A stretch of 64,000 nt of DNA. It comes from Rehmannia glutinosa. Lineage: Eukaryota; Streptophyta; Magnoliopsida; Lamiales; Orobanchaceae. Position numbers and translations under genes: made by a program. Shown here one piece after another: positions 9,022 through 20,500 of this stretch (position 1 is its first letter; every line of letters begins with the position of its first letter). The notes under the pieces are model-generated. The model searched no databases, was not told where the DNA came from, and saw only the letters and a list, made by a program, of their open reading frames with translations. The stretch covers positions 42,507,335-42,571,334 of the forward strand of contig CM071930.1 of the NCBI GenBank assembly GCA_016081115.2, in the 5' to 3' direction.

Positions 9022-10280
9022 CTAATGTCCCAAAGCAAGATGTTCATATTGAACGAAAACATGAGGATACAAAGAAAACATGATCTTGTATACTTGTGTT
9101 TTGATTTCGTGAATAATGTCGTCGGAAGTAACTACCGTCCCTTCAAATAGTCGCCTATTACGAGCAATCCATATATGATATACAATGCATGCCAATGCAC
9201 TTTTCTTGGCACGAGATTGCCACGAACTTCCTCGAGCTTCCTTCTTCATGTATTTCAGTGCACTTTTAATAGTACTCATGGCTCTTGTAATGCAAAGCCA
9301 CTTCTTGATCTGTAGCCAAACTTGTTTGGTCATGTTGCACTGAAAAAATAGGTGATCCAATGTTTGCGTTATAATCCCACATAAAGCATAATTTCGATCA
9401 ATATCCATATAGTGCAGGCGATCCTTGGTTTGTAACCTTCCCTTGATACCAATCCAAAGGATAAATGAATGCTTGGGAGGAATGTAATGTCTCCATATAT
9501 CAGTTGTCCAAACTTTCGGATTGCCCCTCGGTCTGAAAAAATCATATGCTTTCGAGCAACCAGAATTTTCCCCTGCGAACCACCGATTAAGGTTGTCAAT
9601 AGCAAGCTGGGTAGTCCCTGCCTTATTAACAATGATGTCCCGAATCTGAAAAATGCGTTTGAGGAGGGGAGAATCTCCTTTCGCTGGTGTCCAATTCTAA
9701 ATGGAAGCCCCATTATGATACACTTGGTCCACCCATCTGATCCACAAAGAGTCCCTTTTCTCATGAATGCTCCAAAGGACCTTTGCAAGAAGGGCAAGGT
9801 TCCAAGTTTTGACGTCCCTGAAGCCAAGTCCTCCTTCGGTCTTGGGGAGACAAATATCTTTCCAAGCAACCAGTGCCTTGCGCTCGCCCCAAAGGAAAAG
9901 ATGACAAATGTTCGTTTTCTATCAATCACAGTGCTCGAGATTGGTAGAATTGATAACCAAAAGCACTCAACACCTTGCACAACTGATCTGATCAACTCCA
10001 TTCGTCCGGCATAAGTAAGAGTGCAATTGGCCCAAGCGTTAATATAACCAGCAATTTTCTCAACAAGAGAAGCATAGTGAACCGCTTTTTATTTTTCTGC
10101 TGCAAGCGGTATTCTAAGGTATTTGAACAGCATAGATCCAATTGGCATGTTCACAAGCCTATGGATATCAACTAATTTCTGCCCATTGATACCAGCTGTG
10201 TATAAGCTAGATTTATTCAAGTTCGCCCGTAATCCTGAACACCTGCAAACTTATTCAAGCAATCTAAACAAGATCTAAGA
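9022..10280 (-). pseudogene. LINE ORF2 C-terminal part with zf-RVT domain, frameshifted
   Basis: In pieces of frame this reads GRMELIRSVVQGVECFWLSI, the linker typical of plant LINE ORF2 after the RT. It then gives IGIKGRLQTKDRLHYMDIDR and, at 9022-9408, YALCGIITQTLDHLFFQCNM followed by ACIVYHIWIARNRRLFEG. The pattern of RL-T-DRL, C, H, FF-C is the zinc-binding reverse-transcriptase domain (zf-RVT). One Cys of the usual pair appears as Tyr (YALC). At least two frame changes separate these pieces from the RT frame ending at 10291. Confidence 0.8.
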
Positions 10281-10290
10281 ATAACATTAG

Positions 10291-11751
10291 TTAATCGAAA
10301 AAGATGAGGGTATATCCAATGCATTTTTTTCGATCTTCTATGTTGGTACACTGAACACCAAGCCAATCTTGATATAAACCGACAGAATTATTGTATCCAT
10401 TTGAAAAAAGCATCAAGTCATCCGCAAAAGCCAAATGAGTGATATTCAATTTGGCACATTTGGGATGATAAGAAAAACGGTCCCTATTGGCAGCAAGATT
10501 AATTGAACGAGAAAAATATTCAAGGCAAAGAACAAAAAGGAAAGGTGATAAAGGGTCTCCTTGCCTTAGTCCCTTCTTGCCCGCAAATATCCCATACAAA
10601 CTTCCATTCAGTGTTATGGAATAAGATGGAGAAGTCACACACTCCATGATCCAGTGGGTGAATTTTGAAGGAAAGCCCAAACCTTTAAGCACAACCCGTA
10701 AGAAATCCCAGCTAACAGAGTCATAAGCCTTCCTCAGATCAATTTTGAGAAGACATCTGGGAGAAATTCTTTTGCGATTATACTGTCGGAGGAGTTCTTG
10801 TGCGAGATGAATATTCTCAGTCATAAGTCTTCCCCCCACAAAAGCCGCCTGAGCCGGATCCACAATGTTTTCCAACAACGGTGCCATTCGTTTGGCCATG
10901 ATTTTCGTGATCACCTTATAAAACACATTGCAACAGGAAATGGGTCTATAGTCCCCAACTGATTGAGCATGTTGTCCCTTCGGTACTAAAGCAATGATAG
11001 TATGATTAATTTGCTTTAGTAAAAACCCATTAACAAAGAACTCTTCAATTGCTGCACAAAAATCCTCCTCAATAATTTGCCATGGATTCTTGAAGAAGCA
11101 TGAATTAAATCCGTCCGGACCAGGGGATTTGTCTTCTCCAATGTCAAACAAAGCATCTCGGATTTCCTGTCTCGAAATGTCCCTCTCTAAACTGATTGCT
11201 TGTTCCAAAGAGATGAAAGGGTCGGCATTGATAACATCGGGATCAATTGGTTCACAAGAGTCCGCTGTACCAAGCAAACACTCATAAAATCTTGTAAACT
11301 CCTTCGCAACTTCATCTATAGAAGTGGTAGGGAGACCATCTTCCTTGCAAACAACAACAATCTGATTACGTTTCTTATTCCTTTTAACCAAGTCATGGAA
11401 GAACTTGGTGCCACGATAACTTTGGTTTAAGTGCTTGCACTTAGCTTGTTGGTAATAAAAGCACCATTCAGCTTCACTCAAACTCATGGATTGCTTCCTC
11501 ATGGTAGCCACAAAATTCTGCAAGTCCACATTCATTGGATCATCATGCAGCTGAAGTTGGCCCTGTTCTAAATCCTCCTTTGCCTTTGCTGCTCGGCTAG
11601 AAATATGTGAGAAATGCTTGATGTTAAGCTCCTTAAGAGGGTGTTTCAAATTCTTAAGCTTCTTGCAAAGCATAAATTGTTTGGTGCTTGTGACATAGAA
11701 ATTCCAATTTGTGGCGACTAGATCATTGAAATCCGTAGGACTAGCCCACAT
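10291..11751 (-). pseudogene. LINE ORF2 reverse transcriptase, long open segment
   Basis: A 486-codon open stretch of LINE ORF2. Visible RT motifs in order: KSPGPDGFNSCFFK (about residue 213), IALVPKG and YRPISCCNVFYKVITKI (finger region), DLRKAYDSVSWDFL (motif A Asp), GLRQGDPLSPFLFVLCLEYF (motif B) and LAFADDLMLFSNG (motif C, both catalytic Asp present). The catalytic residues are intact. The frame is continuous with the endonuclease upstream except for one in-frame TGA at 11761-11763, where an Arg codon CGA is expected. After FADD the frame is lost near 10340. The enzyme would copy LINE RNA at a nicked target site. Confidence 0.92.
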
Positions 11752-11760
11752 ATTGAAAAA

Positions 11761-12486
11761 TCAAAATGGCCTATTGGTATTAACAACCACATCCAACAAC
11801 GAGACAATACATGGGGAATGGTCAGAAAGGCAGCCCGAAGGTAAGAAATTTGCCATCCCATCAAGGCCTTGGTCAAACCAATGTTTATTAACCATCGCCC
11901 GATCAAGTTTGCACCAAACCTCATTATTTGTCCAAGTAAAGTGACACCCCATAGATCTCAAGTCCGTGAGCCCCGTGAGTACGCAGGACTCTTCAAAATC
12001 TTTAAGTTGTTTGATGGTAACATCTTCGCCATTACACTTCTCATTCGCATTGAGAACATTATTGTAATCACCGATTGCGATCAAAGGCAATGAACAATTT
12101 TCACCAAATGATATAAGGTTGTCCCACAATGGTTTCCTACTACCAACAGTATGATATCCATAAATAAAACATGCAAGGAGGGAAACAGAAGATACCTTGC
12201 ATGTAATAAAAAAGTGAATAAATTGGGGAGATATGTCCAGCTCCTCAAGTATGACAGTAGCAGGATTCCACAATACCAAAATCCTCCCAGCAGGATGCAT
12301 GTGGAAGTTGCAAGTATGCTTCCAACCAGCAAACCAAGTCCTCATAATTTTCGGTAAAGTTGCCTCAACCAACTTTGTTTCCAACAATCCAATTACATCT
12401 AGTTTATGGTGTCTCAAGAAGTTCATGATGCCCTTTTGTTTCAGGGACTTGTTAAAGCCCCTGATGTTCCAACTAGCAATCCTCAT
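11761..12486 (-). CDS. LINE ORF2 apurinic-like endonuclease domain
   Basis: 241 codons starting MRIASWNIRGFNK, the classical start of plant LINE ORF2. Endonuclease/exonuclease/phosphatase motifs: SWNIRG (Asn), LLETK (catalytic Glu), GDYNNVL (catalytic Asp and Asn), and LSDHSPC near the end (Asp-His pair). It nicks target DNA. The domain looks intact. It ends at a TGA that is probably a decayed CGA (C-to-T at CpG), beyond which the same frame continues as the reverse transcriptase. The Met at 12484-12486 fits the family start. Confidence 0.92.
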   Translation of the reverse strand: MRIASWNIRGFNKSLKQKGIMNFLRHHKLDVIGLLETKLVEATLPKIMRTWFAGWKHTCNFHMHPAGRILVLWNPATVILEELDISPQFIHFFITCKVSSVSLLACFIYGYHTVGSRKPLWDNLISFGENCSLPLIAIGDYNNVLNANEKCNGEDVTIKQLKDFEESCVLTGLTDLRSMGCHFTWTNNEVWCKLDRAMVNKHWFDQGLDGMANFLPSGCLSDHSPCIVSLLDVVVNTNRPF

Positions 12487-12699
12487 GTTGATTTCGGAAG
12501 GGTTGGATCCCTTCCTTATCCTTCTTATTCTGGCTTTTGACGGTTCCTTTGATCGGTTATCTTGTGTGCCCTTATCGAGTGCGATGGAGCCGCATGACCC
12601 TATGTATCTTCAATAATAGGAACTGGAGTAATCCTTTTCCTTGGTCTCGCGCCCTCTCACTTCCGGTGAATGGTTGGGATTCACCGTCGGTTTGAAACA

Positions 12700-13947
12700 G
12701 TTGCTTCTCCTTTAAAGGTTGCACTTGAGCCTCCTCAATAGTCTCAAGAGTCGCTTATCCTTGATAGGATGGGTTTGTTGTGTATCATTGGCAACACGTA
12801 CAGACTCAGGAGCCTTTAACATTTGCCTTGTTGGTTGGTTTCGTGCAGCAGGCTTCCTAACCCTCGGCTTAAACGGTTGTCTGCTTTTCATCTGGCTTCT
12901 CATTTGTACAAATTTCTAAGTAGTATGTCCAATTTCCTTGCACTTAGTGCAAAATTTTGGCTAATGCTCATAAATCACTTGTTGCTCATGTCTCTTTCCT
13001 GAAGCCAGCCAAATTCGAAGTTCCCTCCTGAGCTCCTTTGAGGCATCAACTTCAACTAAAATTCGAGGAAAGGAAATTCTTTCCTTTGTGACAGTCATAG
13101 AATCTATATGCATTGGCTTTCCAATCTTAGTAGCAATCATACTAAAAGCACTTGGATTCCAAAAGTCCACAGGCATGCTCGGCAACTGTACCCAAACCGG
13201 CATAGTCTGAATTTCAATATCGTCAAACTCGAAATACTTGGGTATCTTTTTTAGCAACAAAGGTCTGCCAAACACAAAGTAAGGTCCCCCAAGCAAGACC
13301 TTATCACGAGATAACTCATCCTCGAATTTAAAGATGAGCCATTTGCTCCTATGAGCAATATACTGAAATGGCACTTGCCATTTCTTACACATTTCCAAGA
13401 GTGCAACTCTTCCTAAGAAACGCCCAGCAAAACAACCAACGAGACAGAAGCCCCATGATTCTTCAACATTATCAGCATGTTGCTCCTCAAAAATGATATC
13501 ATCAATGTCATCGAATTTGGGCTCGATGACTTTGAGCTGGTGGCCAGCCTCAGGCTTTCGATTTCCAGCAAACAACAAAGCCTATGGAGCAGCAGTGGGG
13601 GACTTTGTTGTTTGGTCAGTTTGCAAACCTGAGATTGGCTTAGGCCTTTCAACAAACACTTGGTGTGCATCAGAACTCACACCACCCTTAAGTTTTTAGG
13701 ATTATTCCTCAGATTCCCCATCAGACTTGTATTCAGAAGAATCATCTTCAGTTTCCCCAAGTGAAGACGCATCACTTGGTGGATTAGCAATGTTTTTACC
13801 CTTAATAGCACCAGATTTATCGATTTATCGAAAAATTCCCGCAGACTTACCTTACCCATCAGAGCAAAGAAGCAGCAATGACTTTTTCGGACCCGTTTGA
13901 TCTAATCGGTTTTTCTCCTTGTTTGATTTCGTTCTTGGTTTACCCAT
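12700..13947 (-). pseudogene. LINE ORF1, DUF4283-like RNA-binding protein, broken
   Basis: The likely start is the ATG at 13945-13947 (MGKPRTKSNKEK). The best preserved part is 12961-13578, which reads GFCLVGCFAGRFLGRVALLE, SKWLIFKFEDELSRDKVLLGG, PVWVQLPSMPVDFWNPSAF and ISFPRILVEVDASKEL. This is the DUF4283-like domain found in ORF1 of plant LINEs. Immediately after it the frame hits TAG, but read-through gives PKFCTKCKEIGHT, a CCHC-type zinc knuckle, so the TAG is a recent nonsense change. Beyond it a basic segment (12712-12903: KSRQPFKPRVRKPAAR) ends the protein. Frameshifts lie near 13580-13860. It would bind LINE RNA. Confidence 0.8.
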
Positions 13948-14233
13948 CCTCTAAGGATGTTAGGTAAGCGGTCTATGAACAATCAAACCAAAAATTCAAA
14001 CAACCAAAGGTAAAATCGAGAAAGCCAAAAAAAGCTACGGTGATAATGGTTTTTGCAGGTTTAGATCTGTAAAAATACTGAAATATTCGGATCAAAGGTA
14101 TTAGAGACACTGATCCAGGCGCAGACTAAAAGATTCACAAGGAATTGAAGAAAAATGGCAAGAAATCGAATGTTGAGAAGAGGGAGCACTTGGGGAGGTT
14201 TTTTTCGCTCGCTTGAGAGCTTCTCTCTAACTC
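13948..14233 (-). other. LINE 5' UTR
   Basis: About 285 bp between the 5' target duplication and the first ORF1 ATG. No ORF is kept in it. Plant LINE promoters are internal, so any promoter would lie here; I see no decisive motif. Confidence 0.5.
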
Positions 14234-14234
14234 C

Positions 14235-14252
14235 GGAGACGCTCGTTTCTTT
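14235..14252. repeat. LINE target-site duplication, right copy
   Basis: The sequence ggagacgctcGtttcttt pairs with 8834-8851. It marks the true 5' end of the LINE. Confidence 0.8.
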
Positions 14253-15597
14253 AGCGAGGATGTTGTGTTTTATACTCATTTAGTAATCGCTGAATAGTGG
14301 GAGTGTCACTAAGTCGAAGGGAAGTCGGTGTCTCACACGAAAAGGATTCTGAAATTCCACGAGTAAAAAGGAGTGAGTATGAAATATTCTCCATTATCTA
14401 TATGAGATTGAGTAGGTATCCTTCATAATTATGTTTGTGGGTATTGATGAGTCGATAGAACATGTTACTTCACTTTATGCCCTACGTGGATAGTTGTTGT
14501 GAAGGAAAATATGATATGAATGACTAAGAATAAAGTCTAAGAGCTTGTTGATCTTCTATCTAGATGCACAACCATTTGAAACATGTGGTTTCGGTAGGTT
14601 AAGTGCAATATAGATGGGTTGACTGGCATGTGTGTAGTTCGACCAAGGGCAAAATATTTACTCATATTAGAAGAATGCAAATATTTTGAGATGTTATCCC
14701 TAAGTGGTGAGATTGCCTGAATTCGCCAATATGTTATCTATTATTGTCACTTTCGTCTAGGTTTGTCATGGATGATTAATATTGACATACTTCAGTGAAA
14801 ATTGAATAAGGAGATCTATGTGGATCACCCGTTGTATTCAAGAAGTGGAGTAAGAGTGCATTGATTACTGATCAAGAAGCTCCAACTGTGATGTGAATCA
14901 TCATTGATTTTATCGAGCTATAATTTTTGTAGGCCTACGATGGTCAATTAAGTCACTGAACATATGTCAAGAGTTGGATCTCACTATATATGGTAAAAAT
15001 ATGATGAGTAGAAACAACAGGGAGTTATCTCCACTCAGTGGTGACTGTCTTTACACTCCATGGTCAAAGATCATGTTCTTAGTCAAAAAAATATGTCTTA
15101 GAAAGAAGAAAATAAATGCTAGCTAGTTTATGTAAGTACTGTCGAATATTTGATATTCGCTATGTGCATACTTAACAAGTCTTGTACTTTGCAATGAGAT
15201 TGGTGAGTTGATATTGTAGTGATATGTGCGCTATAGTGATACTGACATGTGGATATTTAGATATTTTAATAGATTGGTCTATAATTTACTAGACGCAAAT
15301 TTAATATCGTGAAACAATGCGCGTTGGTGTATGGTTTGGGCGCCGAACATTCTTGGTAGACTAAACATACTTACTCGAGGCATTACTTTACTCAAGAGTT
15401 TTGCGCATAATTAAATTATTCTCCGGCATACTTCTACAATCGGTGTAGGCGCTGATCTCTTTTATGTTCCTTTGATTGGAGATATGCTCCAAAAGAATGT
15501 GTGTCATTAGGGATTAAGTAGAATTGATTATGTGGCAAGTAAGAACATATTATGATTAATGAGATATATTGGGTTCTCTTTATATGTTTGGTACACT
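14253..15597. other. Unassigned noncoding sequence
   Basis: About 1.35 kb with no ORF above 60 codons and no element ends that I can recognise. The first bases (agcgaggatgttgtg) continue the sequence interrupted by the LINE. The right side ends at the minus-strand Sirevirus LTR. It is probably old repeat sequence. Confidence 0.4.
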
Positions 15598-17127
15598 TGT
15601 AGGTCCCAAGGGTTGTGAGTAAGGTTTGGAAGGGGGGGTTGAATAAACCTTACCAACTTTTCTATTTTAGTCCTTTTAAGATTATTACAGAGTTAACTCA
15701 CACAGCTGTGTCCTTGAGGGACAGCTAAGTTGGTTATTCAGCAAGAGTTAGCCACTCAACGGACTCGATAGAGTTGTTGATAGAATAACTCAGCTGTTTA
15801 ACCTTAACTTTAACTTGGTTGTATTGGTTTTATCAGCGGAAGACTTAACACCCTTTGAATTGTTTTAAACTTGTTTTAACACTTGATTTTAACACTTGGT
15901 TATTAATCGGTTGGATAACAAATATGAGTTTATCAAATGAGATATGATGTAAGTATGTAGAAATGTAAATGTCTTTGAAAAATAAATGAAACAATTAATT
16001 TTTATAGAGGTTCGAAGATGGGGTAATTCTTCTAATCCTCTCTTCTCCAACTCCTGTATGAATCCACTATGTAATAGATCTGTTTACAAAGTGGTCAACA
16101 GTCTAGAGACAACCTTAGTCACACAGCTGGCTTCTCTTCCGACTCAGCTTCTTCACAGGGCAGCTGCCTTGCTACTTCAGCTCACTTTCTCAAGCTCTTG
16201 GATTTGATCACGAAGCCCTCCAATAACTTGGTACTGGTTCGACCTTGAACGTTCCTACAATTCTCCTTGGAAAGTAGACCCCTTTTGATTCTTCAAAAGT
16301 TTCCTCTTCAACAGATTTGAAGTTGTCTTTCCTTCACCGCTTGTGTTGGATCGATTTCCTTCGATTTTCAGGCTTGAGGATTAGCTTGAATATACTTGAG
16401 AATATTTCGGGTTAATAGGGGAATATTGCTTGCTTGTTCGTGGTTCAGTCCTTTTCTCAATGAATTTCCTCACCCTTTTATAGTGAACTTTTGAAATTTT
16501 GCCCGTTGAAGAGATAGGCTGATTTCAAAAGTCACTTGTGTTCGTTGGCTTGTCTTGTTGCAGTCCTTGATGTTGACATTTACTCGTATTTAATGTCTTG
16601 CAAAGATTGCACCGTTTCGACACTTGGTGTAGTGCTTCCCATTGGTTTGTTCCTTTTGCACACAACTGGAACTAACATTTTATCTCTGACAACTTTAACA
16701 TGTTACCATTCTAAGTAACATTCTTGACTTTCATCAACGGATCTCATTCAGTTGTCTTGACTTGATTTGCATGATCTTTTTTATTCGCCATGTGACTTGA
16801 GTTAGCTTCCAATCCTTGCATGACTCATCCGTCACTTCAACTTGAGACTTGGCTTCTTGAGTTGACTTGACTGAATCTTCATACAACTGATTCACAGCTG
16901 ATACACCTTCAGTCGAGTTCTTGATTTCCCATCTTAGCCATACTCAGTTGTCTCGCAGCGGAGTCTTCACTTCAGTCTTCAGTTGACTTCTTGTATTTCC
17001 AGGCATAGTGACTTGACTCACTTTTCCATATCTATTTCAATGCAAATTACAAGGAAAATGGGGTGCCAACTTTCTAGTTTAAGTTTTACATGGTATCATC
17101 AAAATCTACAAGATAAATTTCCAAACA
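15598..17127 (-). repeat. 3' LTR of the minus-strand Sirevirus
   Basis: 1530 bp, starting TGTAGGTCCC and ending CCAAACA on the plus strand, that is TGTTTGG...CCTACA in element sense. It carries a TATA box (16476-16482). It is the uninterrupted partner of the LTR at 28262 and holds the empty site of the CACTA insertion (aaaGTGgtcaac at 16088-16099). Confidence 0.92.
16476..16482 (-). promoter_or_regulatory. TATA box of the 3' LTR
   Basis: TATAAAA in element sense, in the block 'cactataaaagg' conserved among the Sirevirus-type LTRs of this window. Confidence 0.55.
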
Positions 17128-17143
17128 ATTTCCTCCTTTTTGA
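17128..17143 (-). promoter_or_regulatory. Polypurine tract of the minus-strand Sirevirus
   Basis: In element sense 'aaaaaggaggaaat' directly precedes TGTTTGG, the start of the 3' LTR. It is the plus-strand DNA primer site. Confidence 0.75.
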
Positions 17144-17539
17144 TGATGCCAAAACTTAAAAACATTCAACAAAATGTAAACAGTGAAGATACATACAGAC
17201 AATGCAGTAACAAAGAATGTATGCTTAATAATATCAAGTTATTGATCATAGCATTCTTGTCCTTTACAAGTTGTTTACAAATAGTATCATATCATTTTTG
17301 TCAAAACAAAACACATATCTATGCTAAGATATAAGAGTAAATACAAAGTGAAAAATTACAGGGAAAATCACTAAGTATTACAGATGACTTACAAACGATG
17401 TAATTACAAGAGTAATATACATGAAGGGTTCGCAGCAACACTTCAACGCCTTCGCTGCCTCCTTCTTTCTTCTTCAGCTCTGTCGAAGTCATAATCTCTT
17501 TTCCTTTTTCTTTCTTCTTATGCAGCTCTCTGCTTCTTC

Positions 17540-20500
17540 TCTTATGCTCTTTTAGCAACATCATCCTTTCACTTTCTCTCTAGCCATGGCTGATTTTGCC
17601 TTTAATTCTCCTCTTCCTGTCTTCTTACAGCGTCTGCATTCTTCCTTGCCATTTCTAGGTTTGCCACTTCGTCATACCCAGCCCAGTAGATCCTCCCCTT
17701 CTTTTCGGGATCTACATATTCAAATGTTCTTGGGTTTTGGATGAGGTTGAGAACCTCTTCCACCACCACTTCTTTCTCCTCCTCTGGGTGTATACTGTAC
17801 AGGAGTCTTCTGCTTACCAGCTGAGTGGCTGCTGGTAGTCTGCTGTTTTTATGCTTCTTCGCACAACGCAAGACCCTTCTCCCAGTACAAATGCCAGGCT
17901 TGGGCTAGTGACATCCCTTGGAAATAGCCTTTAAATTCGAGCGTTTTGAATGCTTCAACTGATCTCGGCTCAGATCCATTGTCAGGTGCAGCATCTTGAT
18001 CTTTCCCTACCGGAATGCCACCATACTGTTTCATCACTTCTTCGATGCGAGCATCCGTCTTTTTGTCAAACTCCTCAATCCCTGCTTCGATAATTCATCT
18101 TTTCTCCGACATTGGCACAACAGAGTGCCCAATGGGTAGGGTTATGGGGAGTTTGCTTAAGATAGAGGCAGTAATTTGACACTGCTGAGGGGTTTTAGCT
18201 ATCATTAACGTCAAATCCTTCGAACGTTCCCCCTCAGCTGCTTTTTCCTTCTTCTCAGCTGCAATCTACTCAGCTGTAGATTCTTTCAACTTCTCTTCTT
18301 TCAATTTCCTTAGGGACTCCTCTTCCTCCTTTTTGGTACCATCAAAGAAAAGAGGGACCCCAGGGAACATGCTTGCGAGCATGAAGTCGAGTCTGCTGAG
18401 AGCATAATTCTGTTTGGAGTCTGCTGCTGCATAAGCTGTTCAAAATTCTGAGCGAGTTGCCTTGGACTCGGCTACCACCAACTTCATTTCAGCCATGAGT
18501 AGGCTGAATTTACCATTCATTGTGTTCTCAAGACACATAATTTCTTTTCTTTAGAATTCTTGCAGTAGCTCCATTTCTGTTTTGTGAGACTCATGTAACC
18601 TTTCGATATACGCCTGCATCCTTTGCTTTAGATCAGTGTTGTCAGCCATCCAGACGAGCATTCTGCCATATAGTGCTTAGAAATAGCGAACATGTTCGAG
18701 TCGCATGGCAGATTGTTGTTGAGACCATTCTCGAATCTGCACCACTGTCCCTCTCAAGTTTGTTGTGAGGGTAGCGTCCCTGTTATCCAGTCTTAGGTCG
18801 AGGGAGGCCTGATGCCGTTCAATCTTCTCAATTTCTTCACAAATCTTCTTGAAGATATCACGAAACTCAGTTGTCTCACTTGATTCAGCTGCAGGCCATT
18901 CTTCAGCAAAGTTGAACTCGGCTGGAACAATGGTGTTAGTGGGAACGATTAGATATTCTCTCACAAAGAATCTTCGTTGTTCAGCAGTGGTCTCCTCTTC
19001 CAAATTTGGTAGGATCGGCATGAAAGGAAATATCTTCGGAAAGGCATCATCACTCACATATGGGATGGTTTGTGAGGTTTGTGCCTGTGACAATGCATCT
19101 CTATTTTCCTCAGCCGCGGTAGCTTCATCGGCAGTGGTCACAGCTATGGGAGCCTGTGACGGAGCTGGTGTAGTCGTTACTACTGCAGCTGTGGAAGCCT
19201 ACGCAGTGGACTGTGTCGCAGTTGGGGCAGTTGAGAGATTTTACCCAGCTGACTGAGCCTCAGCTGTCTGAATAGTGTCTTTGGTCTTAGTGGATTTTTC
19301 TAAATGAATAACCGGTTCCTCCGCTGCATCATCAGTGTCATCGGATGATGATAAAACCTGTGGGCTTGGCTCATCATCGAAATTAAATTTTTGACGAGCA
19401 GCTTTGTCACTTAGCTGGCTCGTAGTTTTGAGAACATCCTCAGCTGGGTCCTTTGGATCTGCAACAGGAGTGGACTCAGCTTCATCTTCAGACCCCAAGA
19501 ATGATATATCAAGGTTCTCCTGGGAACTGGACGAATGTTCTGCGTCTCTTCACCTTTACCTAGGGAAGTCTCAACCACCCTTAGGCCTTCAATACCTCCA
19601 TCAGACTCAACTTCTGCGAGGCCTTCAACGTTCCCTTCAACAGTCTCAATTGTCTTAGGGTCTTCTATAGTCCCTTCGACAGTCGTAGCTGTCTTAGGGT
19701 CTTCAACCATGGCATCCATAGGAGTCTCAACCCCTTGGATTGTACTTTCATTGCCCAGAGTGTTAACTCCCAGGGCATCTCCATCCTGCACCTCGACTAT
19801 AAGAACAGTGTCATTAGCCTTCAAAGTAGTAGACATTTCAGCTGGGACAGACTCAACTGTCCGAGCATCGTCAATGTCACTCTATTGTAGTTCTTTCTCA
19901 GTTTCCACTTCGCCTCCTTTTTCAAATTTGAGTCATCCACAGCAACCTCCAACCCTGCTGTGGTGGAGTGAGTTTCCCCCTCAGCTGACACACCAGTTGA
20001 GTGACTAATGGTGGGGTCACTCTTCTCCAGACTCGCGGCTTCTTCCGTTGAGTGCTCAGCCACTGGGGCAGGTGGTAAAACACCTTCTTCAGGGGTTGGC
20101 TCAACTTAGGTGCCCAAAATCCCATTGTCATCGCCAATGCCCTTGGATCCATCCTCGATTGAACAGGGGACGTGGCTGCAGACGATTGAGGCAATGTGCT
20201 GCGCCACTCCCAGAGGGTCGGTCTGCAGGAGAGATTGAGACGAGTCTCCCAATCCTTCAACCAATTTCTACTCGTGCATGTGTCTTGATTCCCTCAGAGC
20301 CTGTTGCATGTCTGACTACTCTGTTGCAGCGATGGGATCCATATCCTCGTCACTATCTGTGTACTCAACAAGAGTTTCATGAGTATGCTCGTGAGTACCA
20401 GTGAACATGCACTTCTTTGACTTTTCTAGTGCACGGGCTTCCTTCTCAGCCTTATCTTTCTCATCAGCTTTAATGATGCGGAGTAGATCCATACAGTTGT

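Larger units (their letters stand above)
8851..14233 (-). mobile_element. Full-length plant L1-type LINE
   Basis: A minus-strand non-LTR retrotransposon of about 5.4 kb. From its 5' end (14233) it has a 5' UTR, ORF1 (13947-12900), ORF2 with endonuclease, reverse transcriptase and a zinc-binding C-terminal region (12486-9000), and a short T run on the plus strand (8851-8858) as the poly(A) tail. The 18-bp duplication at both ends shows that the 5' end is not truncated. Lesions are few (several stops and frameshifts), so it is younger than the gypsy copy. Confidence 0.9.

Noticed and set aside
9469..10014. 181-codon plus-strand ORF
   Set aside because: It is antisense to the LINE ORF2 tail, which has clear zf-RVT and linker motifs on the minus strand. 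The plus-strand translation has no recognisable motif.
14253..15597. A host gene between LINE and Sirevirus
   Set aside because: I found no ORF, splice-consistent exon chain or protein motif on either strand.
19535..20008. 157-codon plus-strand ORF rich in Ser/Pro
   Set aside because: It is antisense to the Glu/Thr-rich part of the post-pol ORF; the composition is a mirror of the acidic repeats.
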